Of a stretch of 64,000 bases of DNA, positions 48,104 to 56,123 are shown in pieces; position 1 is the first letter of the stretch; each line of letters starts with the position of its first letter. The position numbers and the translations under genes are program-made. This DNA comes from Phycisphaerales bacterium (GTDB taxonomy: Bacteria; Planctomycetota; Phycisphaerae; Phycisphaerales; UBA1924), in assembly GCA_029260295.1 (NCBI GenBank), contig JAJDDN010000002.1:372001-436000 (forward strand), in the 5' to 3' direction. The notes beneath the pieces are model-generated. The model was not told the origin of the DNA. It saw nothing but the letters and a program-made list of their open reading frames with translations, and did not search any database.

Positions 48104-48790
48104 ATGAAAAAACTAGTACCAATCGCTGTCCTCGCCCTCGGTGCCGCAGTCTTCGCCGCCGTCGCGTTCGTTCAGCCAACATCAGAAGCCACCGCGGCAA
48201 CCCAACCCGTTGCCACCGAAACAACAACACCCGAAGAAGTCCAGGAGGACACCTTGGTCTACATCGCAATCGAAACCACAAAGGGCACCATGTATCTCGG
48301 ACTCAACGAGACCGCGGCCCCGATCTCCACCGAAAACTTCCTCGCCTACCTCGACGAAGGCTACTACGACAAAACAGTCTTCCACCGCGTCATGAAAGAC
48401 TTCATGATCCAAGGCGGCGGCTTCGCCGAAGGCCTCGTCAAGAAAGAAACCAAAGACGAAATCAAAAACGAATGGACCAACGGGCTCAAAAACTCCCGAG
48501 GCACCATCGCCATGGCACGCCTAGGACGCCAGCCAGACTCCGCGACCTCACAGTGGTTCATCAACCTCGCAGACAACACCTTCCTAGACCAACCACGCGA
48601 CGGCGCAGGCTACGCAGTCTTCGGACAAATCGTCAAAGGCCTCGATGTCCTCGACGCCATCGGCGCCGTACACACCTCCCCACAAGGCATGCACGGCAAT
48701 GTCCCCACCGAACCAGTCATCATCGAATCCGTCACCCGCGTAACCGACGAACAAGCCACCGAACTTGAACTCGCCGGCGCCGACAGCTAA
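48104..48790 (+). CDS. Peptidyl-prolyl cis-trans isomerase, cyclophilin type
   Basis: 228 residues with an N-terminal signal or anchor (A-V-L-A-L-G-A-A-V-F-A-A-V) and a Thr/Glu-rich linker, then the cyclophilin domain: F-H-R-V-M-K-D-F-M-I-Q-G-G, M-A-R-L-G-R-Q-P-D-S-A-T-S-Q-W-F-I-N and F-G-Q-I-V-K-G. The catalytic Arg of F-H-R-V is present. It folds exported proteins in the periplasm. GGAG lies ten bases before the ATG. A strong terminator follows. Confidence 0.94.
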   Translation: MKKLVPIAVLALGAAVFAAVAFVQPTSEATAATQPVATETTTPEEVQEDTLVYIAIETTKGTMYLGLNETAAPISTENFLAYLDEGYYDKTVFHRVMKDFMIQGGGFAEGLVKKETKDEIKNEWTNGLKNSRGTIAMARLGRQPDSATSQWFINLADNTFLDQPRDGAGYAVFGQIVKGLDVLDAIGAVHTSPQGMHGNVPTEPVIIESVTRVTDEQATELELAGADS

Positions 48791-48824
48791 CCCACCAAAG
48801 TTTCTGTCAACATAACTTCACAAA

Positions 48825-48852
48825 AAACGCCACCCGCAAAGGTGGCGTTTTC
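48825..48852. terminator. Terminator between cyclophilin and aldo/keto reductase genes
   Basis: Ten-bp stem (AAACGCCACC/GGTGGCGTTT) with a six-base loop, A-run on the left and TTTTCT on the right; serves both converging genes. Confidence 0.9.
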
Positions 48853-48872
48853 TATTCAATATGCAAACCAAC

Positions 48873-49913
48873 TCAAGACATATCAAGCTCCGTCGCCGAT
48901 GACCGAACCGCCCCGTTCATGAGCTCAAGATCACCCGCATCAAGCACAACCCGCCCCGCCCCCGCATTCTCATTCGCCTGCTGAGCAGTCCGCGCACCCA
49001 CAAGCGCATGCGTCAAACCCTTCTGATGCACCGTCCAAGCAATCACCAACTGCGCCATCGTGCAACCATGCTTCTGAACCACCGGCTCAAACTGAGCCAA
49101 CAAATCCGCAACCTTCTGACGATTCGCCTTACTAAACCGCTTCTGCTTCGAGCGAAGATCCGACTCCCCAAACACCCGCTCCGGCCCAACCTTCCCCGTC
49201 AACAACCCAAGCACCAAAGGCGAATACGCCAGCACCGCCGTGTTATTTTCTAAACAATGCCCAAGCTGGTCCGGCAACCCGTCCTCACCCTGGAACGACC
49301 CACCCTCAAGCTTCCGATGAACCATCGAATACTGCTCCTGATCCGAATCAAGCTCCCCCGCCGCCCGATACGCATCCATCTGCTCAGGCGTCGCATTACA
49401 CACCCCGATCGCCCGGATCTTCCCCTCGTCCTTCAACTCCATCAGCACCCCCATCGTGTCAGCGATCGGCGTCTCCTCTTCCTGCCAATGCGTCTGATAC
49501 AAATCAATATAATCCGTCTGCAATCTTTTCAATGACAGCTCGACCTCCTTGCGGATCGATTCGGGATTGTTCCAGATCTTGATCTCCAGATGCCCGTGCT
49601 CGTCAGGCCCCGCCGCCGTCGATCGCCCAACACTCCGCCCCCCCGGCGCGTTGATCACCATCGAGCACTTGGTCGCAATCACGACCCTGTCCCTCCGGTC
49701 CGCGATCGCCTTGCCCACCACAATCTCCGAGTGACCAAAGCCATAGATCGGAGCCGTATCAATCAGATTAATCCCCGAATCAATCGCCGCATGCACCGCC
49801 GCGATCGACTCACCCTCATCCGCGCCGCCCCACATCCAGCCCCCCATCACCCAAGTCCCGATCCCAACAACAGACGCTTCAATCCCAGACGCTCCAAGCG
49901 GACGCATTTGCAT
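48873..49913 (-). CDS. Aldo/keto reductase
   Basis: 346 residues, TIM-barrel AKR. Active-site Tyr in D-T-A-P-I-Y-G-F-G-H-S-E, Lys in V-I-A-T-K-C, His in Y-Q-T-H-W, and the NADPH-binding end G-A-R-T-A-Q-Q-A-N-E-N. It resembles the Tas/YhdN-like clade. AAGGA eight bases before the ATG at 49913; 29 bases behind the DUF2007 gene, so they may be co-transcribed. Confidence 0.93.
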   Translation of the reverse strand: MQMRPLGASGIEASVVGIGTWVMGGWMWGGADEGESIAAVHAAIDSGINLIDTAPIYGFGHSEIVVGKAIADRRDRVVIATKCSMVINAPGGRSVGRSTAAGPDEHGHLEIKIWNNPESIRKEVELSLKRLQTDYIDLYQTHWQEEETPIADTMGVLMELKDEGKIRAIGVCNATPEQMDAYRAAGELDSDQEQYSMVHRKLEGGSFQGEDGLPDQLGHCLENNTAVLAYSPLVLGLLTGKVGPERVFGESDLRSKQKRFSKANRQKVADLLAQFEPVVQKHGCTMAQLVIAWTVHQKGLTHALVGARTAQQANENAGAGRVVLDAGDLELMNGAVRSSATELDMS

Positions 49914-49942
49914 AGTTCTATTCCTTCAGTCAGTGTGTTCGT

Positions 49943-50176
49943 TTACGAATCCGGATTTGCTTTCTGTTCCGCGATCATCTCCCGCGCAACCTCAGCAAAC
50001 TCCCCAGGCACCAAAACCTGCACCATCCCAGGCGTCTCCGCCCGGAACCCCGCCGTCATCCCACCAGCCGTTTGCGACGGAATCCCCGCCTCAACAAGCA
50101 TGTTCCGCACAAGCGCCGCCTCAAACTCCGTCGGGTACTTCCCAACAACTACAGGATCTGGATGGTTATCTTTCAT
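49943..50176 (-). CDS. DUF2007-type small signal-transduction-like protein
   Basis: 77 residues with the DUF2007 pattern: V-G-K-Y-P-T-E-F-E-A-A-L-V-R-N-M-L-E/A-G-I near the start and V-L-V-P-x-x-x-A-E-V-A-R-E toward the end, a ferredoxin-like half. Function unknown. TATCAT ends five bases before the ATG on the minus strand, so the message is probably leaderless. Confidence 0.8.
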   Translation of the reverse strand: MKDNHPDPVVVGKYPTEFEAALVRNMLVEAGIPSQTAGGMTAGFRAETPGMVQVLVPGEFAEVAREMIAEQKANPDS

Positions 50177-50181
50177 CCACT

Positions 50182-50187
50182 ATGATA
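50182..50187 (-). promoter_or_regulatory. -10-like hexamer, leaderless start of the DUF2007 gene
   Basis: TATCAT (minus strand), five of six to consensus, ends five bases before the ATG at 50176. It overlaps the divergent promoter region of the DUF2238 gene. Confidence 0.5.
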
Positions 50188-50217
50188 GGTCCAACAACAC
50201 AACCTCACGACATCCAC

Positions 50218-50223
50218 TACACT
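50218..50223 (+). promoter_or_regulatory. -10-like hexamer, leaderless start of the DUF2238 gene
   Basis: TACACT ends six bases (GTCTAT) before the ATG at 50230. Confidence 0.5.
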
Positions 50224-50229
50224 GTCTAT

Positions 50230-50880
50230 ATGACAAGGCCACTCCCCCCAGTCCCAAAGGGCCTCACCCTCTTCGTCCTCGCCTTCATGTCCCTCACAAC
50301 CTTAGCCGCACTCAACCAAGGCAACAACGAGTTCCTCTTCTACTCCGTCACCCTCCTCCTCATCATCTACATCCTCGTAGAAATCCACCGAAAAATCCGC
50401 TTCACAAACACCGCACTCTGGCTCCTCACAATCTGGGGCTTCCTCCACATGATCGGAGGCACCATTCCCGTCAGCCCAGAATTCGTCCCAGGAGACGGCT
50501 CCGCAGTCCTCTACTCCTTCCGCCTCCGCCCAGACCTCCCCCGCTACGACCAGATCATCCACGCCTTCGGGTTCTTCAGCGCAACAGTCGCCTGCTGGGA
50601 AATCGTCAAATCCTCACTCAACGCAAAGCAAGGCCTCGCCCTCTCCATCATCGCCGTCCTCATGGGCATGGGCCTGGGCGCCCTCAACGAGGTCCTCGAG
50701 TTCATCGCCACCCGCTTCACCGACACCAATGTCGGTGGCTATGTCAACACAGGATGGGACCTCGTCAGCAATACCATCGGTACAGTCTCCGCCGGCATCT
50801 GGTGCCTCAACCGCCAACCACACCCCCACCCAAACGCCATTCCTGCCGTTCCCAAAAAAGATCCGCCCAAAACGCCGTAA
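50230..50880 (+). CDS. DUF2238 (YjdF-type) inner membrane protein
   Basis: 216 residues with five or six transmembrane helices and the family block I-W-G-F-L-H-M-I-G-G followed later by Y-D-Q-I-I-H-A-F-G-F-F and N-E-V-L-E-F. The W-D-L-V-S-N-T-I-G motif closes the domain. Function is not known. The ATG at 50230 is chosen because the promoter hexamer is six bases before it; the frame can be extended upstream only through the divergent gene. Confidence 0.87.
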   Translation: MTRPLPPVPKGLTLFVLAFMSLTTLAALNQGNNEFLFYSVTLLLIIYILVEIHRKIRFTNTALWLLTIWGFLHMIGGTIPVSPEFVPGDGSAVLYSFRLRPDLPRYDQIIHAFGFFSATVACWEIVKSSLNAKQGLALSIIAVLMGMGLGALNEVLEFIATRFTDTNVGGYVNTGWDLVSNTIGTVSAGIWCLNRQPHPHPNAIPAVPKKDPPKTP

Positions 50881-50906
50881 AACGCCCAAACAACGGGTAT
50901 TCCCCC

Positions 50907-50935
50907 TTGACTCCAAAGCCTATTTCAGGTACAAC
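50907..50935 (+). promoter_or_regulatory. Promoter of the metalloprotease gene
   Basis: TTGACT, 17-base spacer, TACAAC. Expected start near 50942 gives a leader of about 180 bases. Confidence 0.6.
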
Positions 50936-51123
50936 AGACCCTCTCGTAGGGGTAGCGTTGTTTCCGTACCATTTCCTCAGACCTGATTCAGGGTCCCACA
51001 AGCTGACGGCAAAATCAAGCTCCCGATACTCGACTCAAGATCACACCCGATCTCTTGAGCGATCATGATTCGGCACACCGCTCTGACGACGCACAAGCTT
51101 CTGGAAAATCAGAAAGAAAAGCA

Positions 51124-53946
51124 ATGAGCATCAAAGGCATGTCCATCCTCTCATTGAGCCTCGCGTGCGCCGCATATGCAGCCACCCCAGCCTCAACGAC
51201 ACCAACAACAGGCGAGCAACTCGCCACAACAGCAGGTCAGATCACACCAATCACGATCACACAGTCCATCGCAAACTTCAGAGCTACCAACCAAGACTCA
51301 GGAATCTACAAAAGAGACGACGGCACCATCGGCCGAGTCTTCGGCAAAGCCTTCAGCCACGGACAAACATCCGAAATCTCCACCACACGCTTCCTAGACC
51401 AACACCTCAACATGTGGGGCGTTAATGCAAGCCATCTCGTCGCCGAAGGCCCATTCGATGACGGACACCACACACAACAAATCGGCTACCTACCAGAGTT
51501 CGACGACTACAAGTTCACAGGACACTACTACAAGCAAATCGTCGACGGCGTCCCCGTATTCCGCTCCAAACTCGTCCTCCTCACAAGAAACGAAGCAAAC
51601 AACCCCCTCGTCCTCGCCTCCTCAGAACTCCGAAACCTCGGAGGCTTCCAGCTCGATGCCCAGACCAGCCGCATGGCAATCAACCACGGCCGCATCGTCA
51701 AAAACGCGCAAGCACACTTCAACCTCGGCGCAGTCCTCGACTCCTCAGAACGAGTCATCTACGCCGGTGTCGAAAACGCACCACACGCACCCGTACTCGC
51801 CGACAAATCAACAGTTGAAATCAACGGCTTCGAAAAACACCTCATCGTCACCGACGCAATGACCGGCGAAGTACTCTTCACAGAAAGCCTCATCCACACC
51901 GTAGACATCACAGGCAATGTCTCAGGCATGGCAACCGAAGGCCCAGGCGCAGACATCTGCGAAAACGAAATCTCACAACCTCTCCCACACCTCACCGTCA
52001 CGGGCCCGTCAGGATCCACTCAAACAGACGCCAACGGAAACTACACACTCTCAAACGCAGGCTCCATCGATATTGGCATCGGCGCAACACTCACAGGACA
52101 GTGGTTCCGCGTTATCGACTTCGTCGGCTCTGTCGAAACCGTAGTCGACACCGTCACCCCTCCAGGACCAGGCGACCTCCTATTCAACGCCGCAAACGCT
52201 ACACAAAGCAACCGCGCACAAGTCAACGCATACCTGGAATCAAATGTCGTCCGCGATCACGCAATCGCAGCAAACCCAGCCTTCCCAGGACTCAACTTCC
52301 GTATGGATGTCATCGTCAATCGCTCCGACGGCTTCTGCCCCGGAAACGCATGGTACGATCCAGGAGTTCAAACCATCAACTTCTGTTCCTCAGGCGGAGG
52401 CAGCCCAAACACCGCCTGGGCCTCAGTCATCCACCACGAATACGGACACCACCTCGTTAATGTCGGCGGCTCAGGCCAAGGCCAGTACGGCGAAGGCTTC
52501 GGCGATGTCATGAGCGCAATCATCCTTGATGACAACCGCCTCGGACTCGGTTTCTTCGGAAACTGCAACTCCGCGCTCCGCAACGCCGTCAACAACCTCC
52601 AATACCCCTGCGCCACCGACGGCCACGCATGTGCAGGCCTCCTCTCAGGCGCCGTCTGGGAAACACGCAACGCCATGGTCGCAAGCAATGTCTCGGATTA
52701 CACCGATGTGCTCAACTTCCTTGCCGTCAACTCCATCCTCGTTCACTCAGGCTCGACCATCACCCCCCAAATCACCATCGACTGGCTCACCCTCGACGAT
52801 GATGACGGAGACATCGGAAACGGGACTCCACACTACTCCGAAATCGCCATCGGCTTCGCCGCCAAAAACATGGACGCCCCAGCACTCAATGTCCTCTCAA
52901 TCTCCTACCCAGCAGGACAACCAGATACGGTCAGCCCAGACGGCGGCACCCCGCTTCTGGTAAACTTCGACGCGATCTCAAGCCCCGTAAACCCATCGAC
53001 AGCCACGCTGATGGTTGATACAGGATCAGGTTTCGTAGCCGTCCCAATGACACAGAACTCAGCAACCCAGTTTGAAGTCAGCTTCCCAGCTTCAAACTGC
53101 GGCTCAGGGCTGTCCTACTACATCACCTCAGAAGCTGTAAACGGCGCAATCCAAAACTCGCCAACCAACGCACCCGCCGCCGGCGTCTTCTCCACAATCT
53201 CATCCTTCGGCCCACCGGTCGTCTCATTCGATGACAACTTCCAGACCAACACTGGCTGGACCGTCTCAGGAGGCCCCGCCAACGCCGCATCAGGCCGCTG
53301 GCAGCGGGCAACCCCTACAGGCGCTGGCCAACGCGGCGATCCCGCAAACGACAGCGACGGCTCAGGACTCTGCTATGTCACAGGAAACGGCGGCCCAGGC
53401 GCAAACACCGATGTTGACGGCGGCACAACAATCCTGACCTCACCGGTCATGGACGCCTCCGGCGACGCTTCCGTCATCGAATACACCCGCTGGTACAACA
53501 ACTCCTGGGGCGATTCACCAATGGCAGACAGCATGTTCGTCGATGTCTCAGACAACGCAGGCGCAAGCTGGGTTTCACTCGAAATCGTCGGCCCGGCAGG
53601 CTCAGAAGTCACCGGCGGCTGGATCACCAAGCAGTTCCCAATCAATGATGTCGCAGGGATCTCACCTACCAGCCAGTTCATGATCCGATTCAGCGTTGGC
53701 GACCTCGGCGCGGGCTCCGTGATCGAAGCCGGCATCGACGCCGTTAACCTCTCGCAGTTTGACTGCACCGGGAACGCATGCCCCGCCGACTTGACCGGCG
53801 ACGGCGCACTGGACTTCTTCGATATCTCAGGATTCCTCACACTGTTCGCCGCAGGCGATCTCGGTGCAGATTTCAACAGCGACGGCGCACTGGACTTCTT
53901 CGACATCTCCTCATTCCTCACCGCATTCTCAGCAGGATGCCCTTGA
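51124..53946 (+). CDS. Secreted M36 (fungalysin)-like metalloprotease with GC-type dockerin-like repeats
   Basis: 940 residues. Signal peptide, then an FTP-type propeptide (G-V-P-V-F-R-S-K-L-V-L), a carboxypeptidase-regulatory-like insertion (G-P-S-G-S-T-Q-T-D-A-N-G-N-Y-T-L) and the catalytic domain with zinc motif H-E-Y-G-H-H near residue 438 and third ligand in G-E-G-F-G-D. The rest is a beta-sandwich pair and C-terminal repeats A-D-L-T-G-D-G-A-L-D-F-F-D-I-S and D-F-N-S-D-G-A-L-D-F-F-D-I, ending S-A-G-C-P. ATG at 51124 has GAAAGAAAAG upstream. The C-terminal 320 residues match the serine protease at 33937, so both are probably displayed by the same system. Confidence 0.88.
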   Translation: MSIKGMSILSLSLACAAYAATPASTTPTTGEQLATTAGQITPITITQSIANFRATNQDSGIYKRDDGTIGRVFGKAFSHGQTSEISTTRFLDQHLNMWGVNASHLVAEGPFDDGHHTQQIGYLPEFDDYKFTGHYYKQIVDGVPVFRSKLVLLTRNEANNPLVLASSELRNLGGFQLDAQTSRMAINHGRIVKNAQAHFNLGAVLDSSERVIYAGVENAPHAPVLADKSTVEINGFEKHLIVTDAMTGEVLFTESLIHTVDITGNVSGMATEGPGADICENEISQPLPHLTVTGPSGSTQTDANGNYTLSNAGSIDIGIGATLTGQWFRVIDFVGSVETVVDTVTPPGPGDLLFNAANATQSNRAQVNAYLESNVVRDHAIAANPAFPGLNFRMDVIVNRSDGFCPGNAWYDPGVQTINFCSSGGGSPNTAWASVIHHEYGHHLVNVGGSGQGQYGEGFGDVMSAIILDDNRLGLGFFGNCNSALRNAVNNLQYPCATDGHACAGLLSGAVWETRNAMVASNVSDYTDVLNFLAVNSILVHSGSTITPQITIDWLTLDDDDGDIGNGTPHYSEIAIGFAAKNMDAPALNVLSISYPAGQPDTVSPDGGTPLLVNFDAISSPVNPSTATLMVDTGSGFVAVPMTQNSATQFEVSFPASNCGSGLSYYITSEAVNGAIQNSPTNAPAAGVFSTISSFGPPVVSFDDNFQTNTGWTVSGGPANAASGRWQRATPTGAGQRGDPANDSDGSGLCYVTGNGGPGANTDVDGGTTILTSPVMDASGDASVIEYTRWYNNSWGDSPMADSMFVDVSDNAGASWVSLEIVGPAGSEVTGGWITKQFPINDVAGISPTSQFMIRFSVGDLGAGSVIEAGIDAVNLSQFDCTGNACPADLTGDGALDFFDISGFLTLFAAGDLGADFNSDGALDFFDISSFLTAFSAGCP

Positions 53947-53998
53947 TCTGAAAGGCAACGATCGATAACCGATAGTGCCCACAATCAATAACATAATC

Positions 53999-54035
53999 GG
54001 CGGGCGGCCCCTTTGAGCCGCCCGCCTTTCTTTTT
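53999..54035 (+). terminator. Terminator of the metalloprotease gene
   Basis: Ten-bp GC-rich stem (GGCGGGCGGC/GCCGCCCGCC) followed by TTTCTTTTT. Confidence 0.95.
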
Positions 54036-54110
54036 ATCACACCCCCCGCAAACCCCCATAAGCCACTCAAGAACTCAAAGAGCGGGCCCCGGGGAATCTG
54101 CACCAAAATG

Positions 54111-54119
54111 TGGTACACT
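54111..54119 (+). promoter_or_regulatory. Extended -10 promoter, leaderless
   Basis: TG-G-TACACT ends six bases (CCATGC) before the ATG at 54126. Confidence 0.6.
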
Positions 54120-54125
54120 CCATGC

Positions 54126-54953
54126 ATGGGAGTCCACTCCATCCAAGCCCGACTTTATTTGATCACACTTTCCCTCTTCACATGCGGGGCTCTCGCCCAG
54201 AGCGATCTGTTAAAGGGACCAGAGGTCAAGAAAACCGGATCGATCGTCCGCCACACCATGTCGGGACGGTTTGAACAACTAGAAGGCCGCCCAGAAATGG
54301 CGGCATTCAACGCCGTAACCGCAAACTCATCGCTCGCCGATCTAGCCATCGAAATCGAACTGCAACGCACAGTCGCACTGTCAATGCTGCTCATCGACCA
54401 GATCGATCTCATGAAAGAATCCACCGATGCAGCACTGGCCGGCAACAACAAAGAAGCCAACAGGATCCAAGGACAGCTCCACAAACTCTTTGATCCCAAC
54501 CAACGCTCCGACCCCCTGACACCAGGACTCATAGAACTCCTCGACAAAAAACAACGCCGAGAGTACACAAAGATCCTCGATGAGTACTGGGACGCCTGGA
54601 TCGATTCAACACTCGGCGATCGCAAAGACAAGGACAAACCCGCAGTCCGCAATCGCGTACGCAGCCGACTAACCACCCGACTCTTCAACCACGAGCTCAG
54701 CGAGGCATACAACATCTCACTCAAGCAGTACCGTGATGCGATAGAAGCAATTTACGCCGCTGTCGAACCCACTGAAGATCAACGCGAAGCTATGCGTGAA
54801 ATCCTAATCACATACATCAAAGAAACCCGCCTCGACCCCAGCGCCGAGCAACGACGCGATGCGATGGTTCAAATGTATGATTTACTCGATCAAGAACGGC
54901 AACAGAAGCTCTTTATCTACCTTCTCCAGATCGTCATCCCAGCCGACGGCTAA
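54126..54953 (+). CDS. Secreted helical protein, 275 residues
   Basis: A signal peptide (L-Y-L-I-T-L-S-L-F-T-C-G-A-L-A-Q) is followed by a mostly helical, charged protein (E-L-L-D-K-K-Q-R-R-E-Y, E-D-Q-R-E-A-M-R-E-I-L). No family recognised. The ATG at 54126 is chosen over that at 54108 because the latter lies inside the promoter. It is the last gene with C-rich + strand before the skew change. Confidence 0.7.
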   Translation: MGVHSIQARLYLITLSLFTCGALAQSDLLKGPEVKKTGSIVRHTMSGRFEQLEGRPEMAAFNAVTANSSLADLAIEIELQRTVALSMLLIDQIDLMKESTDAALAGNNKEANRIQGQLHKLFDPNQRSDPLTPGLIELLDKKQRREYTKILDEYWDAWIDSTLGDRKDKDKPAVRNRVRSRLTTRLFNHELSEAYNISLKQYRDAIEAIYAAVEPTEDQREAMREILITYIKETRLDPSAEQRRDAMVQMYDLLDQERQQKLFIYLLQIVIPADG

Positions 54954-55235
54954 ACGATCGAACGCCCAGAGCCGGTGTGATAAATAATCAGCTCTAATAG
55001 GCTCACGATCAGGATCAACCCCATGTGATCCTATCAATATAGACACGATCCAAATCCCGCCTATAACTGCAATACAAAGCATGCCGTCGAAACTACCTAT
55101 ATTTCCCAGTACCCGTGTTATGCAGGGCAAACTTGGCAAGTTTCTGAAATCAGTTGTAAATCCGATGGCATCACGCGGATCTGGTTTGCACATATTCAGA
55201 GTAGTGGCCGGACCGCCACTGAATAGGAGGGACAG
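54954..55235. other. Candidate replication origin (GC-skew inflection)
   Basis: An AT-rich gap where + strand skew reverses. In three 60-base samples: 54361-54420 has 12 G and 17 C, 55441-55500 has 27 G and 10 C, 63121-63180 has 27 G and 9 C. Near-DnaA boxes (TTWTNCACA) are at 54976-54984 (TTTATCACA on the minus strand, one mismatch) and 55184-55192 (GTTTGCACA, one mismatch), with weaker ones at 55118-55126. GATC occurs at least six times, and AGGATCA-N8-TGATCCT forms an inverted repeat near 55011-55032. No perfect DnaA box and no dnaA gene are present, so this rests on skew. Confidence 0.55.
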
Positions 55236-56123
55236 ATGCGTGCACCAATCTATATCGTATCAACCGGGATCGGGCTTTTGATGGCTGCCTCGGCTTATGG
55301 GCAGGACAATGGGCAGGCCGAGTCTGGGTTGCTTGTGCTGAACAGTTCTGCGCCGGGGGCGCTGAGCATGACTGGGAACTCGCATATTGAGATTCCGGCG
55401 CGGATTGTCTATGTCAACTCGTCTTCGGACAACGCGGTTCGGACTACTGGGACGGCGGTGCTTGATGCGGTGTCGTTGTATGTTGTTGGGGGCGCGTCGT
55501 TTGGTGGGCAGTCGGAATGTACTGGGACCGTTGTGGAGGGTGCGCCTGGGATTTATGATCCGCTGGCGAATAGGTCGTTCCAGTTTGAAAATGAATCTAA
55601 TTCGTACCAGTTTTATGAACAGGGTTCTGATGGAATGCCGGTCGTGCTTGAGCCTGGGTTTTATCCGTATGGGATTCGGATTACTGGGAATACGGATGTT
55701 GTTTTTTCGCCGGGCGTGTTTGTGCTTGGCGGGGAAGGGTTTGTGGTGACTTCTGGTGATGTCAGCGGCGAGGGTGTGTGTTTGGTGATCAACTCTGGTG
55801 AAGTTCGGTTGGCGGGGTCATCTTCGTTGATGCTTACGCCGCCGGAGGATGGTGAGATGGAAGGGATTGTGCTGACTCAGCCTTCGTGGAATGATTCGGA
55901 TATGCATCTGGCTGGCGGGAGTGAGTTTTCGGTATCGGGCACGATTTACGCGCCTTCTGCTGAGCTGACGATGGTTGGCAATAGCACGATTGCGGGTGAG
56001 GGGCCTCAGATGGGCGATTTGGTGATTGCTGATACTGTGGATCTTCGTGGTACGGCGATGATCCGGATTGGTCATGAGAATAGCAAGATCGTGACTTTGC
56101 CGAGCTTGCCTTTGTATGACTGA
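55236..56123 (+). CDS. Secreted beta-rich protein (possible polymer-forming or pilus-associated)
   Basis: 295 residues with a signal peptide (A-S-A-Y-G-Q). The mature protein alternates short Gly/Ser turns and beta strands (G-N-S-H-I-E-I, S-S-L-M-L, G-N-S-T-I-A-G, R-G-T-A-M-I-R-I) typical of a right-handed beta-helix, and ends E-L-T-M-V-G-N-S-T-I-A-G. This pattern is seen in planctomycetal TadG-like and surface proteins, but I cannot name a family. AGGAGG five bases before the ATG. First gene on the right of the skew switch; its codons are G/T-rich, unlike the genes to the left. Confidence 0.7.
   Translation: MRAPIYIVSTGIGLLMAASAYGQDNGQAESGLLVLNSSAPGALSMTGNSHIEIPARIVYVNSSSDNAVRTTGTAVLDAVSLYVVGGASFGGQSECTGTVVEGAPGIYDPLANRSFQFENESNSYQFYEQGSDGMPVVLEPGFYPYGIRITGNTDVVFSPGVFVLGGEGFVVTSGDVSGEGVCLVINSGEVRLAGSSSLMLTPPEDGEMEGIVLTQPSWNDSDMHLAGGSEFSVSGTIYAPSAELTMVGNSTIAGEGPQMGDLVIADTVDLRGTAMIRIGHENSKIVTLPSLPLYD

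Noticed and set aside
54954..55235. Perfect DnaA boxes (TTATCCACA) in the candidate origin
   Set aside because: None found on either strand; only boxes with one or two mismatches, so they are reported as weak support only.
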